Source of the DNA: Pseudaestuariivita atlantica
GTDB taxonomy: Bacteria; Pseudomonadota; Alphaproteobacteria; Rhodobacterales; Rhodobacteraceae
DNA length: 64,000 nt
Reading direction: 5' to 3'
Assembly: GCF_001205715.1 (NCBI RefSeq)
Contig: NZ_AQQZ01000007.1
Span: 176,056 to 240,055 of the forward strand
Made by a program: the position numbers and the translations under genes. The notes under the pieces are model-generated. The model worked only from the letters and a program-made list of their open reading frames with translations. It searched no databases and was not told the DNA's origin. Each line of letters opens with the position of its first letter. The stretch's first letter is position 1. Positions 52,950-61,802 of the stretch are shown piece by piece.

Positions 52950-55691
52950 TCAGATCAGGAAATCGTCCGTCGTCAGCGTGTGGGTACCGGTCAACTCGAT
53001 CTCGAAATCGGCCACGCCGTCGCCGTCGCGGTCGGCCTGCACGATGGTCACGCCGCCGGTCTGTTCGTACCTGAGCTCGCCGCCCGTGCCCGAGAACGCC
53101 GCGTCGCCGATGAAGTCGAAGCGTTGCTTGAACCCTTGCGTCAGGTCGGCGTCGATACGGCTCAACTCGATCCGGTCCTCGCCCGCGACGTAGTCCGTGA
53201 TGACGTCGCGGTTGCCCGCGCCGACGCCCGTTTCCGCCGCGTTGAAATAGATGTAGCGGTCGCGCCGCCCGGCATCCGCGCCACCCGTCATGATGTCAGC
53301 CCCAAGCCCGCCGTAGAAGGCATCGGCCCCGGCCTCGCCGAACAGCATGTCGTCGCCCGCGCGGCCATAGAGGCGGTCGCTGACGCCTCCCGTCCGGAAG
53401 ATGTTGTCGCCCGCATCGCCGCGCAACTGGTCGATGCCGTCATGGGTGCGGTATTCCTCGATAGAGATGAAGCTGTCTCCCGCCGCGTCGTTGAACGAGA
53501 TCGCAGGGTTCTGCAGGTCGACTCGGACCGACCGCGTGGCCGAGCCGTAATCGGCGATGTCGTACCCGTCACCACCATCCAGCACGTCTCCTCCGCCGCC
53601 GCCGTCAAGGATGTCGTCCCCCGCGCCCCCGCGCAGGGTGTCGACCCCGGCACCGCCCATGAGCGTGTCGGCCCCGTCGAGACCCGAGAGCGAGTCGTCG
53701 CCCTTGTCCGAGAACAGCTCGTTCGCGCCGTTCGTCCCGGTCAGGGTCATGAAGATGTTGCCGGTGTAGTGATAATTCTCGATATCGACGAAGCTGTCGG
53801 CGAAGCCCGCGAATTCGTTCGGTCCGCCATTGCCGGTGTCGAGGTTGCCGAAGGCGGTGTATTCCGAGGCCTGATCGTCGCCGGTATCGACCACGATGGT
53901 GTCGTTGCCCGCACCGCCGTCGAAATGGTCCTGTCCCGAGCCCATGACAAGGATGTCATCGCCGTCTTCGCCGAACACGAGGTCGTCGCCGAGCCCGTCC
54001 ATCAGCACGTCGCCCCCCGCGCCCCCGCGCAGCGTATCGCTTCCGCCGCGGCCGTCGATGGTGTCGTTGCCGTCGGCGGTCTGGAGCAGGTTCGCGCCAT
54101 CGGTGCCGAGCAGGTAGAAGGCCTGCGTGCCGCCGAGGATCGCGTTTTCGAAATTGGCGATGAAATCGGGGAACTGGGGGACGTCCTGTCCGAACAACTG
54201 GCCGAGTTGCAGGTCGACCGTGACGTCGCCGAACTGGCCGGCGGTGAAGCCGTCCTCCTGCAGGTTGCGCACATAGGTGTCGTTGCCGTCGCCCGCATCC
54301 ACGGTGTCGTTGCCACGCCCGTCATTGATCGTGTCGTCGCCCGCGCCGCCGAGGATCGAGTCGTCGCCCGGCCCGCCGGTGATCGAGTCGTTACCAGCGC
54401 CCCCGTCGATGGTGTCGTTGCCGTCGCCGCCGATCAGCGTGTCGTTGTCGCCAAGCCCGTCGATGCTGTCATTGCCGCCCGCACCGTCGAGCCTGTCTCC
54501 GAGCGGGGTGCCGGTCAGGGTGTTGTTCCCGCCATCGCCGGTTTCGTTAGACCCGGATGGGTCAAGCGAGCCTTCGCTGCCGGGCAGGATCAGCTCCATC
54601 GCGTTGCCGGAGAGGATGATGGCGCTGTTGTTGTCGATCCGCACCATGGCGGAACTGCCCGCAAGGTGGGTTCCGTCCTGGGAATCGATGAGCGTGCCAC
54701 TGTTGTCGTATTCCCGCAGGCGGCCTTCGTTCACGAAGGTCGGCGAGAAGGAGAAGACCGTGTAGCCGATGAGGAAGCCGCTTTCGGTGGCGATCACCAT
54801 CGGCGTGTCCTGGTTGCCCGAGGTGATCGTGTTCACCAGCGTGCTGTCGACCGACAGGGTGCCGTCGGTGTTGTAGATCTTGAACCAGGTGGAGGTGCCG
54901 CTCGTGTCCTCGGCCTGGGTGCCCGCGTCGGTCCAGACGACGACGACCCGACCATCCGACAGGGTGGCGACCTGGACCGAGGGCGGCAGGCCAAATCCCG
55001 ATCCGACCGCATCGCTGACCATCTGGGGCGCCACGACCTCGTTTCCTTCCATGTCGAAGACCTGCAGGTGGGTCGAACCCGCTTCGCCCGACGTGCTGTC
55101 GACCCAGGCATAGAAGATCAGGTCTCCCGACACGGTCACGTCCGAGCCGTAGCTGTTCGCCGCCGTGAAGCCGCGCCCGCCGATCGTGTCGCCGGTATGC
55201 AGGACGGTGCCCATCGGGTCGACGATCAGCGCGTTGTCGCCTTCGAACGTGAAGGGCACGACGAAGATGTTCCCGTTTGGCAGGGAATGGGCGTTGTAGA
55301 TCATCGAATTGTCGGTCACGCCGAACGCGCCCGAGGTCAGTTGCGTCGCGGGCGCGGTCTCTGCCCCGGTGGCAAGGTCGAAGGTGACGACCCAGTTGGT
55401 GATCACGGTGGGCAGGGGATCGGCGTCGCGCACCTGGTAGTAGATGTTGAACGTGCCGTCGCCGTTGTCGTGCACGTGGTAGGGCAACAGGTTGCCGAGG
55501 CCGAGCCCGGTCGCATCGGCGAACTCGGTCGCTCTGAACACCACGCCGTCGTCGTTGATCGCGGCGACCTGGTTGCCGGACACGAAGACCGCCGCGTCGT
55601 CGACGCGATAGCTGCCGCCCGAGCCGGTGGTGGTGCGCGTCCCGCCAAAGCCGATGAAGGTTTCCGCCGCGGTGTCGAACTGGATGGTCAT
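52950..55691 (-). CDS. RTX protein 10: beta-rich head, RTX, type B tail
   Basis: A 913-residue protein. The head (1-380) is beta-repetitive (QVAAINDDGVVFRATEF, FNIYYQVRDADPLP, TLSDGRVVVVWTDAG) and resembles the heads of RTX 3, 4, 11 and 13 in part. An RTX region (about 390-710) contains the non-canonical block [19 protein letters not shown] ... YTAFGNLDTGN ... IENYHYTGNIFMTLTG shared with RTX protein 5. The type B tail (FISIEEYRTHDGIDQLRGD) is nearly that of RTX protein 14, and the ending is TTDDFLI with YEQTGGVTIVQ. A plausible promoter lies 70-100 bases upstream. Confidence 0.86.
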   Translation of the reverse strand: MTIQFDTAAETFIGFGGTRTTTGSGGSYRVDDAAVFVSGNQVAAINDDGVVFRATEFADATGLGLGNLLPYHVHDNGDGTFNIYYQVRDADPLPTVITNWVVTFDLATGAETAPATQLTSGAFGVTDNSMIYNAHSLPNGNIFVVPFTFEGDNALIVDPMGTVLHTGDTIGGRGFTAANSYGSDVTVSGDLIFYAWVDSTSGEAGSTHLQVFDMEGNEVVAPQMVSDAVGSGFGLPPSVQVATLSDGRVVVVWTDAGTQAEDTSGTSTWFKIYNTDGTLSVDSTLVNTITSGNQDTPMVIATESGFLIGYTVFSFSPTFVNEGRLREYDNSGTLIDSQDGTHLAGSSAMVRIDNNSAIILSGNAMELILPGSEGSLDPSGSNETGDGGNNTLTGTPLGDRLDGAGGNDSIDGLGDNDTLIGGDGNDTIDGGAGNDSITGGPGDDSILGGAGDDTINDGRGNDTVDAGDGNDTYVRNLQEDGFTAGQFGDVTVDLQLGQLFGQDVPQFPDFIANFENAILGGTQAFYLLGTDGANLLQTADGNDTIDGRGGSDTLRGGAGGDVLMDGLGDDLVFGEDGDDILVMGSGQDHFDGGAGNDTIVVDTGDDQASEYTAFGNLDTGNGGPNEFAGFADSFVDIENYHYTGNIFMTLTGTNGANELFSDKGDDSLSGLDGADTLMGGAGVDTLRGGAGDDILDGGGGGDVLDGGDGYDIADYGSATRSVRVDLQNPAISFNDAAGDSFISIEEYRTHDGIDQLRGDAGDNIFRTGGVSDRLYGRAGDDMLFGEAGADAFYGGLGADIMTGGADAGRRDRYIYFNAAETGVGAGNRDVITDYVAGEDRIELSRIDADLTQGFKQRFDFIGDAAFSGTGGELRYEQTGGVTIVQADRDGDGVADFEIELTGTHTLTTDDFLI

Positions 55692-55760
55692 GTCGATCCC
55701 CCCTTGAAAAGTCCCGCAACGCGATGTTCCCGCGCGTTATAGCGGTTTCAAATGAGGAAC

Positions 55761-55789
55761 CTTAACGCCGGGTAAGGCGGCCCTGTCAA
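55761..55789 (-). promoter_or_regulatory. Candidate sigma-70 promoter of RTX gene 10
   Basis: On the minus strand TTGACA (complement of 55784-55789) and GTTAAG (complement of 55761-55766) are 17 bases apart. The predicted transcript would have a leader of about 60 bases before the ATG at 55691. The -35 is consensus; the -10 is weak. Confidence 0.5.
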
Positions 55790-55818
55790 TCAGGATTTGA
55801 CGGCGCCGCCCGTGCCCG

Positions 55819-57720
55819 TCAGATCAGGAAATCGGTCGCGGTGAGCGTGAGCGTGCCGGTCAGTTCGATCTCGAAATCGGCCACGCCGTCGCCGTCTCGG
55901 TCGGCCTGCACGATGGTCGCGCCGCCCACCTGTTCGAACCGCAACTCGCCCGCCGTGTTCGAAAACGCCGCGTCGCCGATGAAATCGAAACGCTGCTTGA
56001 AGCCCTGGGTGATGTCGGCGTCGATCCTCGACAACTCGATCCGGTCCTCGCCGGGCGTGAAGTCGGTGATGACGTCGCGGTTGCCCGCGCCCACACCCGT
56101 CTCGTTGGCCTGGAAGTAGATGAAGCGGTCGCGGATCGCGCCGGTGCCACCCGTCATCTCGTCCGCGCCGAGATTGCCGTACATCGCGTCCGCCCCCGCG
56201 CCGCCGTCGAGCGTGTCATCGCCCGCGCGACCGTAAAGCCGGTCGGACACGCCGCCGCCTTCCAGCACGTTCGCCGCGCCGTCGCCGCGCAGGTTGTCGG
56301 CGAAGGCGCTGCCGATCACGTTCTCGATCGAGAAGAAGGTGTCGCCCTCACCGGCGCCCGCGCCGAAGAAACGCGCGAAGCCCGCGCCGGACACGTCGCT
56401 TTGCAGGTCGACCAGCACGCGGTCGGTGCTTGCGGAAAAGTCCAGCGTGTCGATGCCGGCCCCGCCGAAGAAGGCCTGCGCGCCCGGCGCGTCGGGGATC
56501 AGGTCGTCACCGGGCGTGCCCGTCGTCGCGATCGAGATGCGCCCGACCGCGATGTCGTGGGTGCCGCTGGAGGTGAAGTCCAACTCGCTCAGCAACGCCA
56601 CCAGGCTGCCATCGGACTGGAACGCCACGTCGACCTGCGCGACGTCGTCGAACACCTCGGTATTGCCGGAAGCGAGCCGTCCCTCGACGATCATCGGGTC
56701 GCCCAGCAGCCCGTCACCGAAGATCGGCGCGACAACGGCGAAGCTGTCTCCGAGGGTGAAATCGACGCGGGTGAAGGCGAGTGCGGCAAGGTCGTCGTTG
56801 GCGACCGCGACGTGGGTGAATTCAAGGAACGCGTCGCCCGGATCTTCGAGGATCGTGCCGCCGCCGGTCACCGTCGCGCCCGAGGCGTTATAGGGTTGCA
56901 CGAAGAGCCCGGCATCGCCGGAATCGGCGATCAGTTGCCCGGCAAGGAAGAACCCGCCACCGGGGCGGGGCGCGATGAACGACGCGGTCGAGACGAAGTC
57001 TTCTCCGAGCGAGGGCAGGGACAGTTCGATCTGGCCCGTCTGCGCCGCGCCCGTGTCACCGTCGAGGATCTGGAAGGTGACGGTGTTGTCGCTCGCCGAC
57101 TGGTTGAAGGCTCTCCATGACAGGACGATGTCGCCATTCTCCAGCGTCGCCACGTCGGGTTCGAATTCGACGGTGGTGTCGTCCGAGGCGACGGTGAACA
57201 CGCCACCCACCGGCGCGCCCGACCCGTCAAAGCGTTGCAGGAAGGTCTGGGTGCCTTCGGCGGAATCGGTGGTGTTCGCCCATGCGATGGCAAAACCGCC
57301 AGAGGCCAGCGCGGTCACCGCGAGGCCCTGGTTGAACAGGTCCTCGGCATCCGCGACCGTGCCTTCGGGGCCGCTGGTGCTGCCGTCGGCATTGAAGACC
57401 TGGAAGGCGATCTCGCGGTCGGCTCCGGGCAGGTTGATGGCCCAGACCACGACGAACCGCCCGTCGCTCAGCGTCGCGGCGTCGACCTGGTCGATCGAGA
57501 TGCCGGTCGTGTCAACCACGTCGATCGCGCCGCCGAGGTCGGACAGATCACTGTCGAGCACTTCGACCTCGATCCCGCGGTTGCCGGTGGCGGTGTTGCG
57601 CGTCGCGAACACGGCCACCATGCGGTCATTGTCCAGAGGGATCAGAACGGGCGAGACCTGGTTGTCGGCAGATACGGAGGAACCGACGCGAATGGTCGCG
57701 TCTTGGAACATGAAAGGCAT
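55819..57720 (-). CDS. RTX protein 11: beta-propeller-like head, minimal RTX, type A tail
   Basis: A 633-residue protein. The head (about 1-405) has six or more W-type units, e.g. LSDGRFVVVWAIN, ASGGFAIAWANT, ENGDIVLSWRAF and GGGFFLAGQL. It passes almost directly into the type A tail (about 434-633, starting with [18 protein letters not shown]) with only a few nonapeptides. FIGDAAFSNTAGELRFEQ is shared with RTX protein 9. Ending TATDFLI. A TTTTCATTTCGTTT-like AT-rich stretch and GGAG lie before the ATG at 57720. Confidence 0.86.
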   Translation of the reverse strand: MPFMFQDATIRVGSSVSADNQVSPVLIPLDNDRMVAVFATRNTATGNRGIEVEVLDSDLSDLGGAIDVVDTTGISIDQVDAATLSDGRFVVVWAINLPGADREIAFQVFNADGSTSGPEGTVADAEDLFNQGLAVTALASGGFAIAWANTTDSAEGTQTFLQRFDGSGAPVGGVFTVASDDTTVEFEPDVATLENGDIVLSWRAFNQSASDNTVTFQILDGDTGAAQTGQIELSLPSLGEDFVSTASFIAPRPGGGFFLAGQLIADSGDAGLFVQPYNASGATVTGGGTILEDPGDAFLEFTHVAVANDDLAALAFTRVDFTLGDSFAVVAPIFGDGLLGDPMIVEGRLASGNTEVFDDVAQVDVAFQSDGSLVALLSELDFTSSGTHDIAVGRISIATTGTPGDDLIPDAPGAQAFFGGAGIDTLDFSASTDRVLVDLQSDVSGAGFARFFGAGAGEGDTFFSIENVIGSAFADNLRGDGAANVLEGGGVSDRLYGRAGDDTLDGGAGADAMYGNLGADEMTGGTGAIRDRFIYFQANETGVGAGNRDVITDFTPGEDRIELSRIDADITQGFKQRFDFIGDAAFSNTAGELRFEQVGGATIVQADRDGDGVADFEIELTGTLTLTATDFLI

Positions 57721-57798
57721 TGGGATTGCTCCACAAAACGAAATGAAAAATGGCTTACGGGTGCCAGTTTATTCAGCCGGCCCGACAATGCCAGCCAA

Positions 57799-57822
57799 AT
57801 TCGACGGTGCCGGGCGTCGAAT
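57799..57822 (-). terminator. Hairpin immediately downstream of RTX gene 12
   Basis: ATTCGACG (57799-57806) pairs perfectly with CGTCGAAT (57815-57822) around an 8-base loop, one base past the RTX 12 stop; the strand continues TTTGG. It probably ends that transcript. Confidence 0.55.
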
Positions 57823-57823
57823 G

Positions 57824-59743
57824 TCAGATCAGGAAATCGGTCGCGGTGAGCGTGAGCGTGCCGGTCAGTTCGATCTCCATATCGGCCACGCCGTCGCCGT
57901 CGCGGTCGGCCTGCACGAGGGTTATCCCGCCTTGTTGCTCGAACCGGAGTTCGCCGCCGGTGCCCGAGAAGGCGGCATCGCCGATGAAGTCGAAGCGCTG
58001 CTTGAAGCCTTGCGTCAGGTCCGCGTCGATCCGTGACAGTTCGATCCGGTCCTCGCCGGGGACGAAATCGGTGATCACGTCGCGGTTGCCCGCGCCGACG
58101 CCGGTTTCGGCGGCGTTGAAATAGATGAAGCGGTCGCGGCGTCCGGCATCGTCGCCGCCGGTCATCACGTCCGCCCCGAGCCCGCCATAGAAGGCATCGG
58201 CCCCGGTTTCACCGAACAGCGTGTCATCGCCCGCGCGGCCATAAAGCCGGTCGGACACTTCACCGGTATAGAACACGTTGCCGGATGCATCCCCGCGCAA
58301 CTGGTCGATGCCCGCGCCGGTCCGGAAGACCTCGACATCGGTGAAGGTGTCGCCGGCGGCGTCGTTGTAGTTGAGCGCGGGGTTCTGCAGGTCGACCCGG
58401 ACCGAGCGCGTGGCACCCACGTAGCTGACCATGTCGATGCCGGCGCCACCATCGACCTCGTCCACGCCCGCGCCGGGCAGGAGGGTGTCGTCGCCATCGC
58501 CACCGATCAGCGTGTCGTCGCCGCCGCTGCCGGTCAGCAGGTTGTTCATGCCGTCACCGGTGAAGGCGACGTCGACGTCCCCTTCGATGGTGACGTTTTC
58601 GATGTTCATGACCGTGTCGCGACCGTTGGGAAAGCCGATGGCGCCCACTTCGCCCGCGATGAGGTCCACGAAGGAGGGCACCGCGCCGGTGATGCCTTCC
58701 AGCGGGAGGATGAGCGTGTCGATCCCGTCACCGCCATCAAGCATGTCCATGCCGCCTTCGAGCCCGAGGATGAACACGTCATCACCCGCGCCACCATTCG
58801 ACACGTCGTCGCCCGGACCGTCGGACAGGGTGTCGTTGCCCGCCAGCGCTTCGAGCGTGTCGTTGCCGGAGCCGCCCCGCAATTCCTCGGCACCGCCGCT
58901 GCCGGTCAGCATGTCGCCGAAGGTCGACCCGCGCACGATTTCGATGCTGATCAGCGTGTCGGTGTTGCCCAGCCCGTCGGTCGCGGTCTGCTGGCCAAGG
59001 TCGACCGTGACGGGATTTGTGGCGTTGTTGTAATCGACCATGTCGATGCCGCCGCGCCCGTCGAGGTAGTCGTTGCCGCCGACCAGGTAGTTCGGCGTGT
59101 AGATGTCGCCGTCCTGGTCGAGGGTGAAATACTCGTCCGCGTCGCTGCCCCGGATCGTGTCGTCGTAATTCGTGGCCCCGAGGCCCTCGATGGACATCAG
59201 CGTGTCGTTGCCCTCGGCCCCGGTCACGGCACCGCTGGCGAGGTCCACGTCGATTCCGCCGGGCGAGCGTCCGTACCAGACGAAATCGAAATCGCCGCGC
59301 CCGTCGATCAAGTCGTTGCCGCCTTCGCCGCTGAACGAGTTGCGCCCATCCGTGCCTTCGAGAACGTCGTCAAAGGCCGATCCAATGATGCGTTCGACGT
59401 TGCGCACGGTGTCGATGCCGCCGCCGCCATCGGATATCGTGCCCGCCTGCAGGTCGGCCACGATCCCGCCAGGTGCCAGCCCGTAATCGATGCGGTCGAA
59501 ATCGTCGCCGCCGTCGATCGTGTCGTTACCGGCCGAATAATAGGACCAGTCGCGGCCCGGCCCGGCATCGACCTCGTCATCGCCGTTGCCGTCATAGATG
59601 CTGTCGTCGCCGGGACCGCCGAACAGGCGGTCATTGCCGTCAAGACCCACCAGTTCGTCGTTGCCTTCAAGGCCGCGGATCACGTCGACGCCGTTGGTGC
59701 CTTCGAGATAGTTGTTGAATTCGTCTCCGGTAAAGGTTGGCAT
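57824..59743 (-). CDS. RTX protein 12: RTX from the N-terminus, type B tail
   Basis: A 639-residue protein with essentially no separate head. From MPTFTGDEFNNYLEGTNG onward it consists of RTX nonapeptides alternating with short beta inserts of the APGGIVADLQAGTISDGG kind. The type B tail covers about 444-639 but carries VFYTGEVSDRLYG instead of [13 protein letters not shown] and TDVEVFRTGAGIDQLRGDA, so it is one of the more diverged type B copies. [16 protein letters not shown] replaces ADFEIEL, as in RTX protein 13. Ending TATDFLI. Confidence 0.86.
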   Translation of the reverse strand: MPTFTGDEFNNYLEGTNGVDVIRGLEGNDELVGLDGNDRLFGGPGDDSIYDGNGDDEVDAGPGRDWSYYSAGNDTIDGGDDFDRIDYGLAPGGIVADLQAGTISDGGGGIDTVRNVERIIGSAFDDVLEGTDGRNSFSGEGGNDLIDGRGDFDFVWYGRSPGGIDVDLASGAVTGAEGNDTLMSIEGLGATNYDDTIRGSDADEYFTLDQDGDIYTPNYLVGGNDYLDGRGGIDMVDYNNATNPVTVDLGQQTATDGLGNTDTLISIEIVRGSTFGDMLTGSGGAEELRGGSGNDTLEALAGNDTLSDGPGDDVSNGGAGDDVFILGLEGGMDMLDGGDGIDTLILPLEGITGAVPSFVDLIAGEVGAIGFPNGRDTVMNIENVTIEGDVDVAFTGDGMNNLLTGSGGDDTLIGGDGDDTLLPGAGVDEVDGGAGIDMVSYVGATRSVRVDLQNPALNYNDAAGDTFTDVEVFRTGAGIDQLRGDASGNVFYTGEVSDRLYGRAGDDTLFGETGADAFYGGLGADVMTGGDDAGRRDRFIYFNAAETGVGAGNRDVITDFVPGEDRIELSRIDADLTQGFKQRFDFIGDAAFSGTGGELRFEQQGGITLVQADRDGDGVADMEIELTGTLTLTATDFLI

Positions 59744-59803
59744 CGCACTATCTCCCCGTGGTAGATATGTGAATGAAATAAACGTGTTACACTGGAAAAA
59801 CCC

Positions 59804-61702
59804 TCAAATCAGGAAATCGGTCGCGGTGAGCGTGAGCGTGCCGGTCAACTCGATCTCCATGTCGGCCACACCGTCGCCGTCGCGGTCGGCCTGAACGATG
59901 GTCACGCCGCCGGTCTGTTCGTAGCGCAATTCGCCGCCGGTGCCCGAAAACGCCGCATCGCCGATGAAGTCGAAGCGTTGCTTGAAGCCTTGGGTGGTGT
60001 CGGCGTCGATCCGGCTCAACTCGATCCGGTCCTCGCCGGGGGTGAAATCGGTTATGACGTCGCGGTTGCCGGGGCCCACGCCGGTCTCGTTGGCCTGGAA
60101 ATAGATGAAGCGGTCGCGGATCGCGCCCGGCCCGCCGGTCATCTCGTCCGCGCCGAGGTTGCCGTAGATCGCGTCCGCCCCCGCGCCGCCGTCGAGCGTG
60201 TCGTCGCCCGCGCGGCCATAGAGCCGGTCGCTGACGCCGCCGCCCTCCAGCACGTTCGCCGCGCCGTCGCCGCGCAGGTTGTCGGCGAAGGCGCCGCCGA
60301 TGGCGTTTTCGACGGAATCGTAGGTATCGCCCACCGCCGCGCCCAGATCGAAGAAGCGTGCAAAGCCCGCGCCGGAGACGTCGGACTGGAAGTCGACCAG
60401 CACGCGGCCCGTGGCGGCGGAGTAGTCGGCGGTGTCGGTGCCGCCGAAGCCCATGATCGCGGTGCCGCCATCGGGCACGGCAAAGCTGTTGTTCGCAGCG
60501 GTGCCGTAAAGCTCGGACGCGAAGAACGACACGACGACCTCGGAAATCGTGCCCGAGGTGTTTCCTGTCTCCCACACGGCGGCGATGCGGCCGCTGGTCA
60601 GAACGTCGATCCGGCCATCGTCATTCTCGGTCGGGCCGGACACCGCGTCGTTTCCGATGACCGGGTCGCCCACGGAGACGCCATCGGCGTTGTAGCGCAC
60701 GATCACCGTGTCTTCGGGCTCACCTCCGTCGCGGTTGGAGCTGATCGTGGCGACGAACCCGCCATCGAGGGTGCCCGCGACCGATGGCTCGCCGATATAG
60801 GTGCCGGGATCGGCGAATTCGACGATCTCCCCGGCGGCGCCCGTGCGCCGGTCGCCCGCCGCGTCGTACATGATGGCATAGACGCCGATGCTGACGGGCA
60901 GGGTCGATTCAAAGGACCCCGCGACGACGAAGCCGCCATCCGACAGCGCCGCGACCTGCACGCGGAACAGGCCGAACACGTCGGACGAGTTGAAGGTGTT
61001 GGGCAGCGTGACCTCGAAATCGTTGCCGCGCGCCGTCATGTCGGCATTGAAGACCCGGCCATAGGAGGTTTCGGTCGCGCCGTCCCACGACTGCCAGACC
61101 GCGACGAAGCCGCCGTCATCCAGCGCGGCGATGTCGACGCGGTATTCGCTGTTGGACTGGTTCTGGTTCAGCAGAACCTCGCCACCCATGGGATTGCCGT
61201 CGCTGTCATAGCGGCGGCCTACGACGCCGTAGGCGAAGACGTCCTGACCTTCTGCCTCCCACGCCACGACGATCGTCCCGTCGGCGAGCACCGCGACCTC
61301 GGGGTCGCTCTGGTCGCCGATGGTGGTGGTGTTGACGTTGATCTCTCCCGTGCGGGGCGTGCCGTTGGGGTTGAAGATGCGCATGACGATGCCGTCATCG
61401 CTGCCGTCATTGCCTTCGCTCTCCCACACGACGACGAAGCCGCCATCGGGCAGGCCCGCCACCTGCGGGTCGGACTGGTAGGATTGGGTGGTGGTGTTGG
61501 CGCGGCGTTCGCTGCCCAGCGTGGTGCCGTCGGGGCGGAAGACCTGGAAATAGATCCCGTCATCCGCGCCGTCCTGATCGAAGCTTTCCCAGGCAACAAC
61601 CGAACCGCCGCCCGCGAGAGCGGCGACATGCGGGTCGTCCTGACGGTTGGAGGTGAAGGTGTTGGCAATCTGGTTGGGGCCAAGAGGCGTGACAGCTGTC
61701 AT
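59804..61702 (-). CDS. RTX protein 13: beta-propeller-like head, type A tail
   Basis: A 632-residue protein. The head (about 1-400) has the clearest W-type repeats of the set: AGGGSVVAWESFDQDGADDGI, PDGGFVVVWESEGNDGSDDGI, ADGTIVVAWEAEGQD and DDGGFVAVWQSWDG (one repeat each), at a period of about 50 residues. It enters the type A tail with very few nonapeptides. The tail ends ELRYEQTGGVTIVQ as in RTX 10 and ADMEIEL as in RTX 12, then TATDFLI. Start 61702 is chosen over 24 further open codons because AGGGAT lies in front of it. Confidence 0.86.
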   Translation of the reverse strand: MTAVTPLGPNQIANTFTSNRQDDPHVAALAGGGSVVAWESFDQDGADDGIYFQVFRPDGTTLGSERRANTTTQSYQSDPQVAGLPDGGFVVVWESEGNDGSDDGIVMRIFNPNGTPRTGEINVNTTTIGDQSDPEVAVLADGTIVVAWEAEGQDVFAYGVVGRRYDSDGNPMGGEVLLNQNQSNSEYRVDIAALDDGGFVAVWQSWDGATETSYGRVFNADMTARGNDFEVTLPNTFNSSDVFGLFRVQVAALSDGGFVVAGSFESTLPVSIGVYAIMYDAAGDRRTGAAGEIVEFADPGTYIGEPSVAGTLDGGFVATISSNRDGGEPEDTVIVRYNADGVSVGDPVIGNDAVSGPTENDDGRIDVLTSGRIAAVWETGNTSGTISEVVVSFFASELYGTAANNSFAVPDGGTAIMGFGGTDTADYSAATGRVLVDFQSDVSGAGFARFFDLGAAVGDTYDSVENAIGGAFADNLRGDGAANVLEGGGVSDRLYGRAGDDTLDGGAGADAIYGNLGADEMTGGPGAIRDRFIYFQANETGVGPGNRDVITDFTPGEDRIELSRIDADTTQGFKQRFDFIGDAAFSGTGGELRYEQTGGVTIVQADRDGDGVADMEIELTGTLTLTATDFLI

Positions 61703-61802
61703 GTGACAAATCCCTGAACGAATAAAAATGAACTTCAATACAGGGAGTAGGCCACGCGAAACCCCGCATGGCAAGAATTAACTGACGCTGGGTCAACCGG
61801 GA

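Noticed and set aside
47692..55742. Very long plus-strand open frames across the RTX array (up to about 1230 codons)
   Set aside because: They are antisense shadows. GGxGxD repeats coded with GC-rich third positions leave the opposite strand free of stops. The peptides are repetitive, rich in V, A, R and H, and match no family, while the minus-strand frames have RTX motifs throughout.
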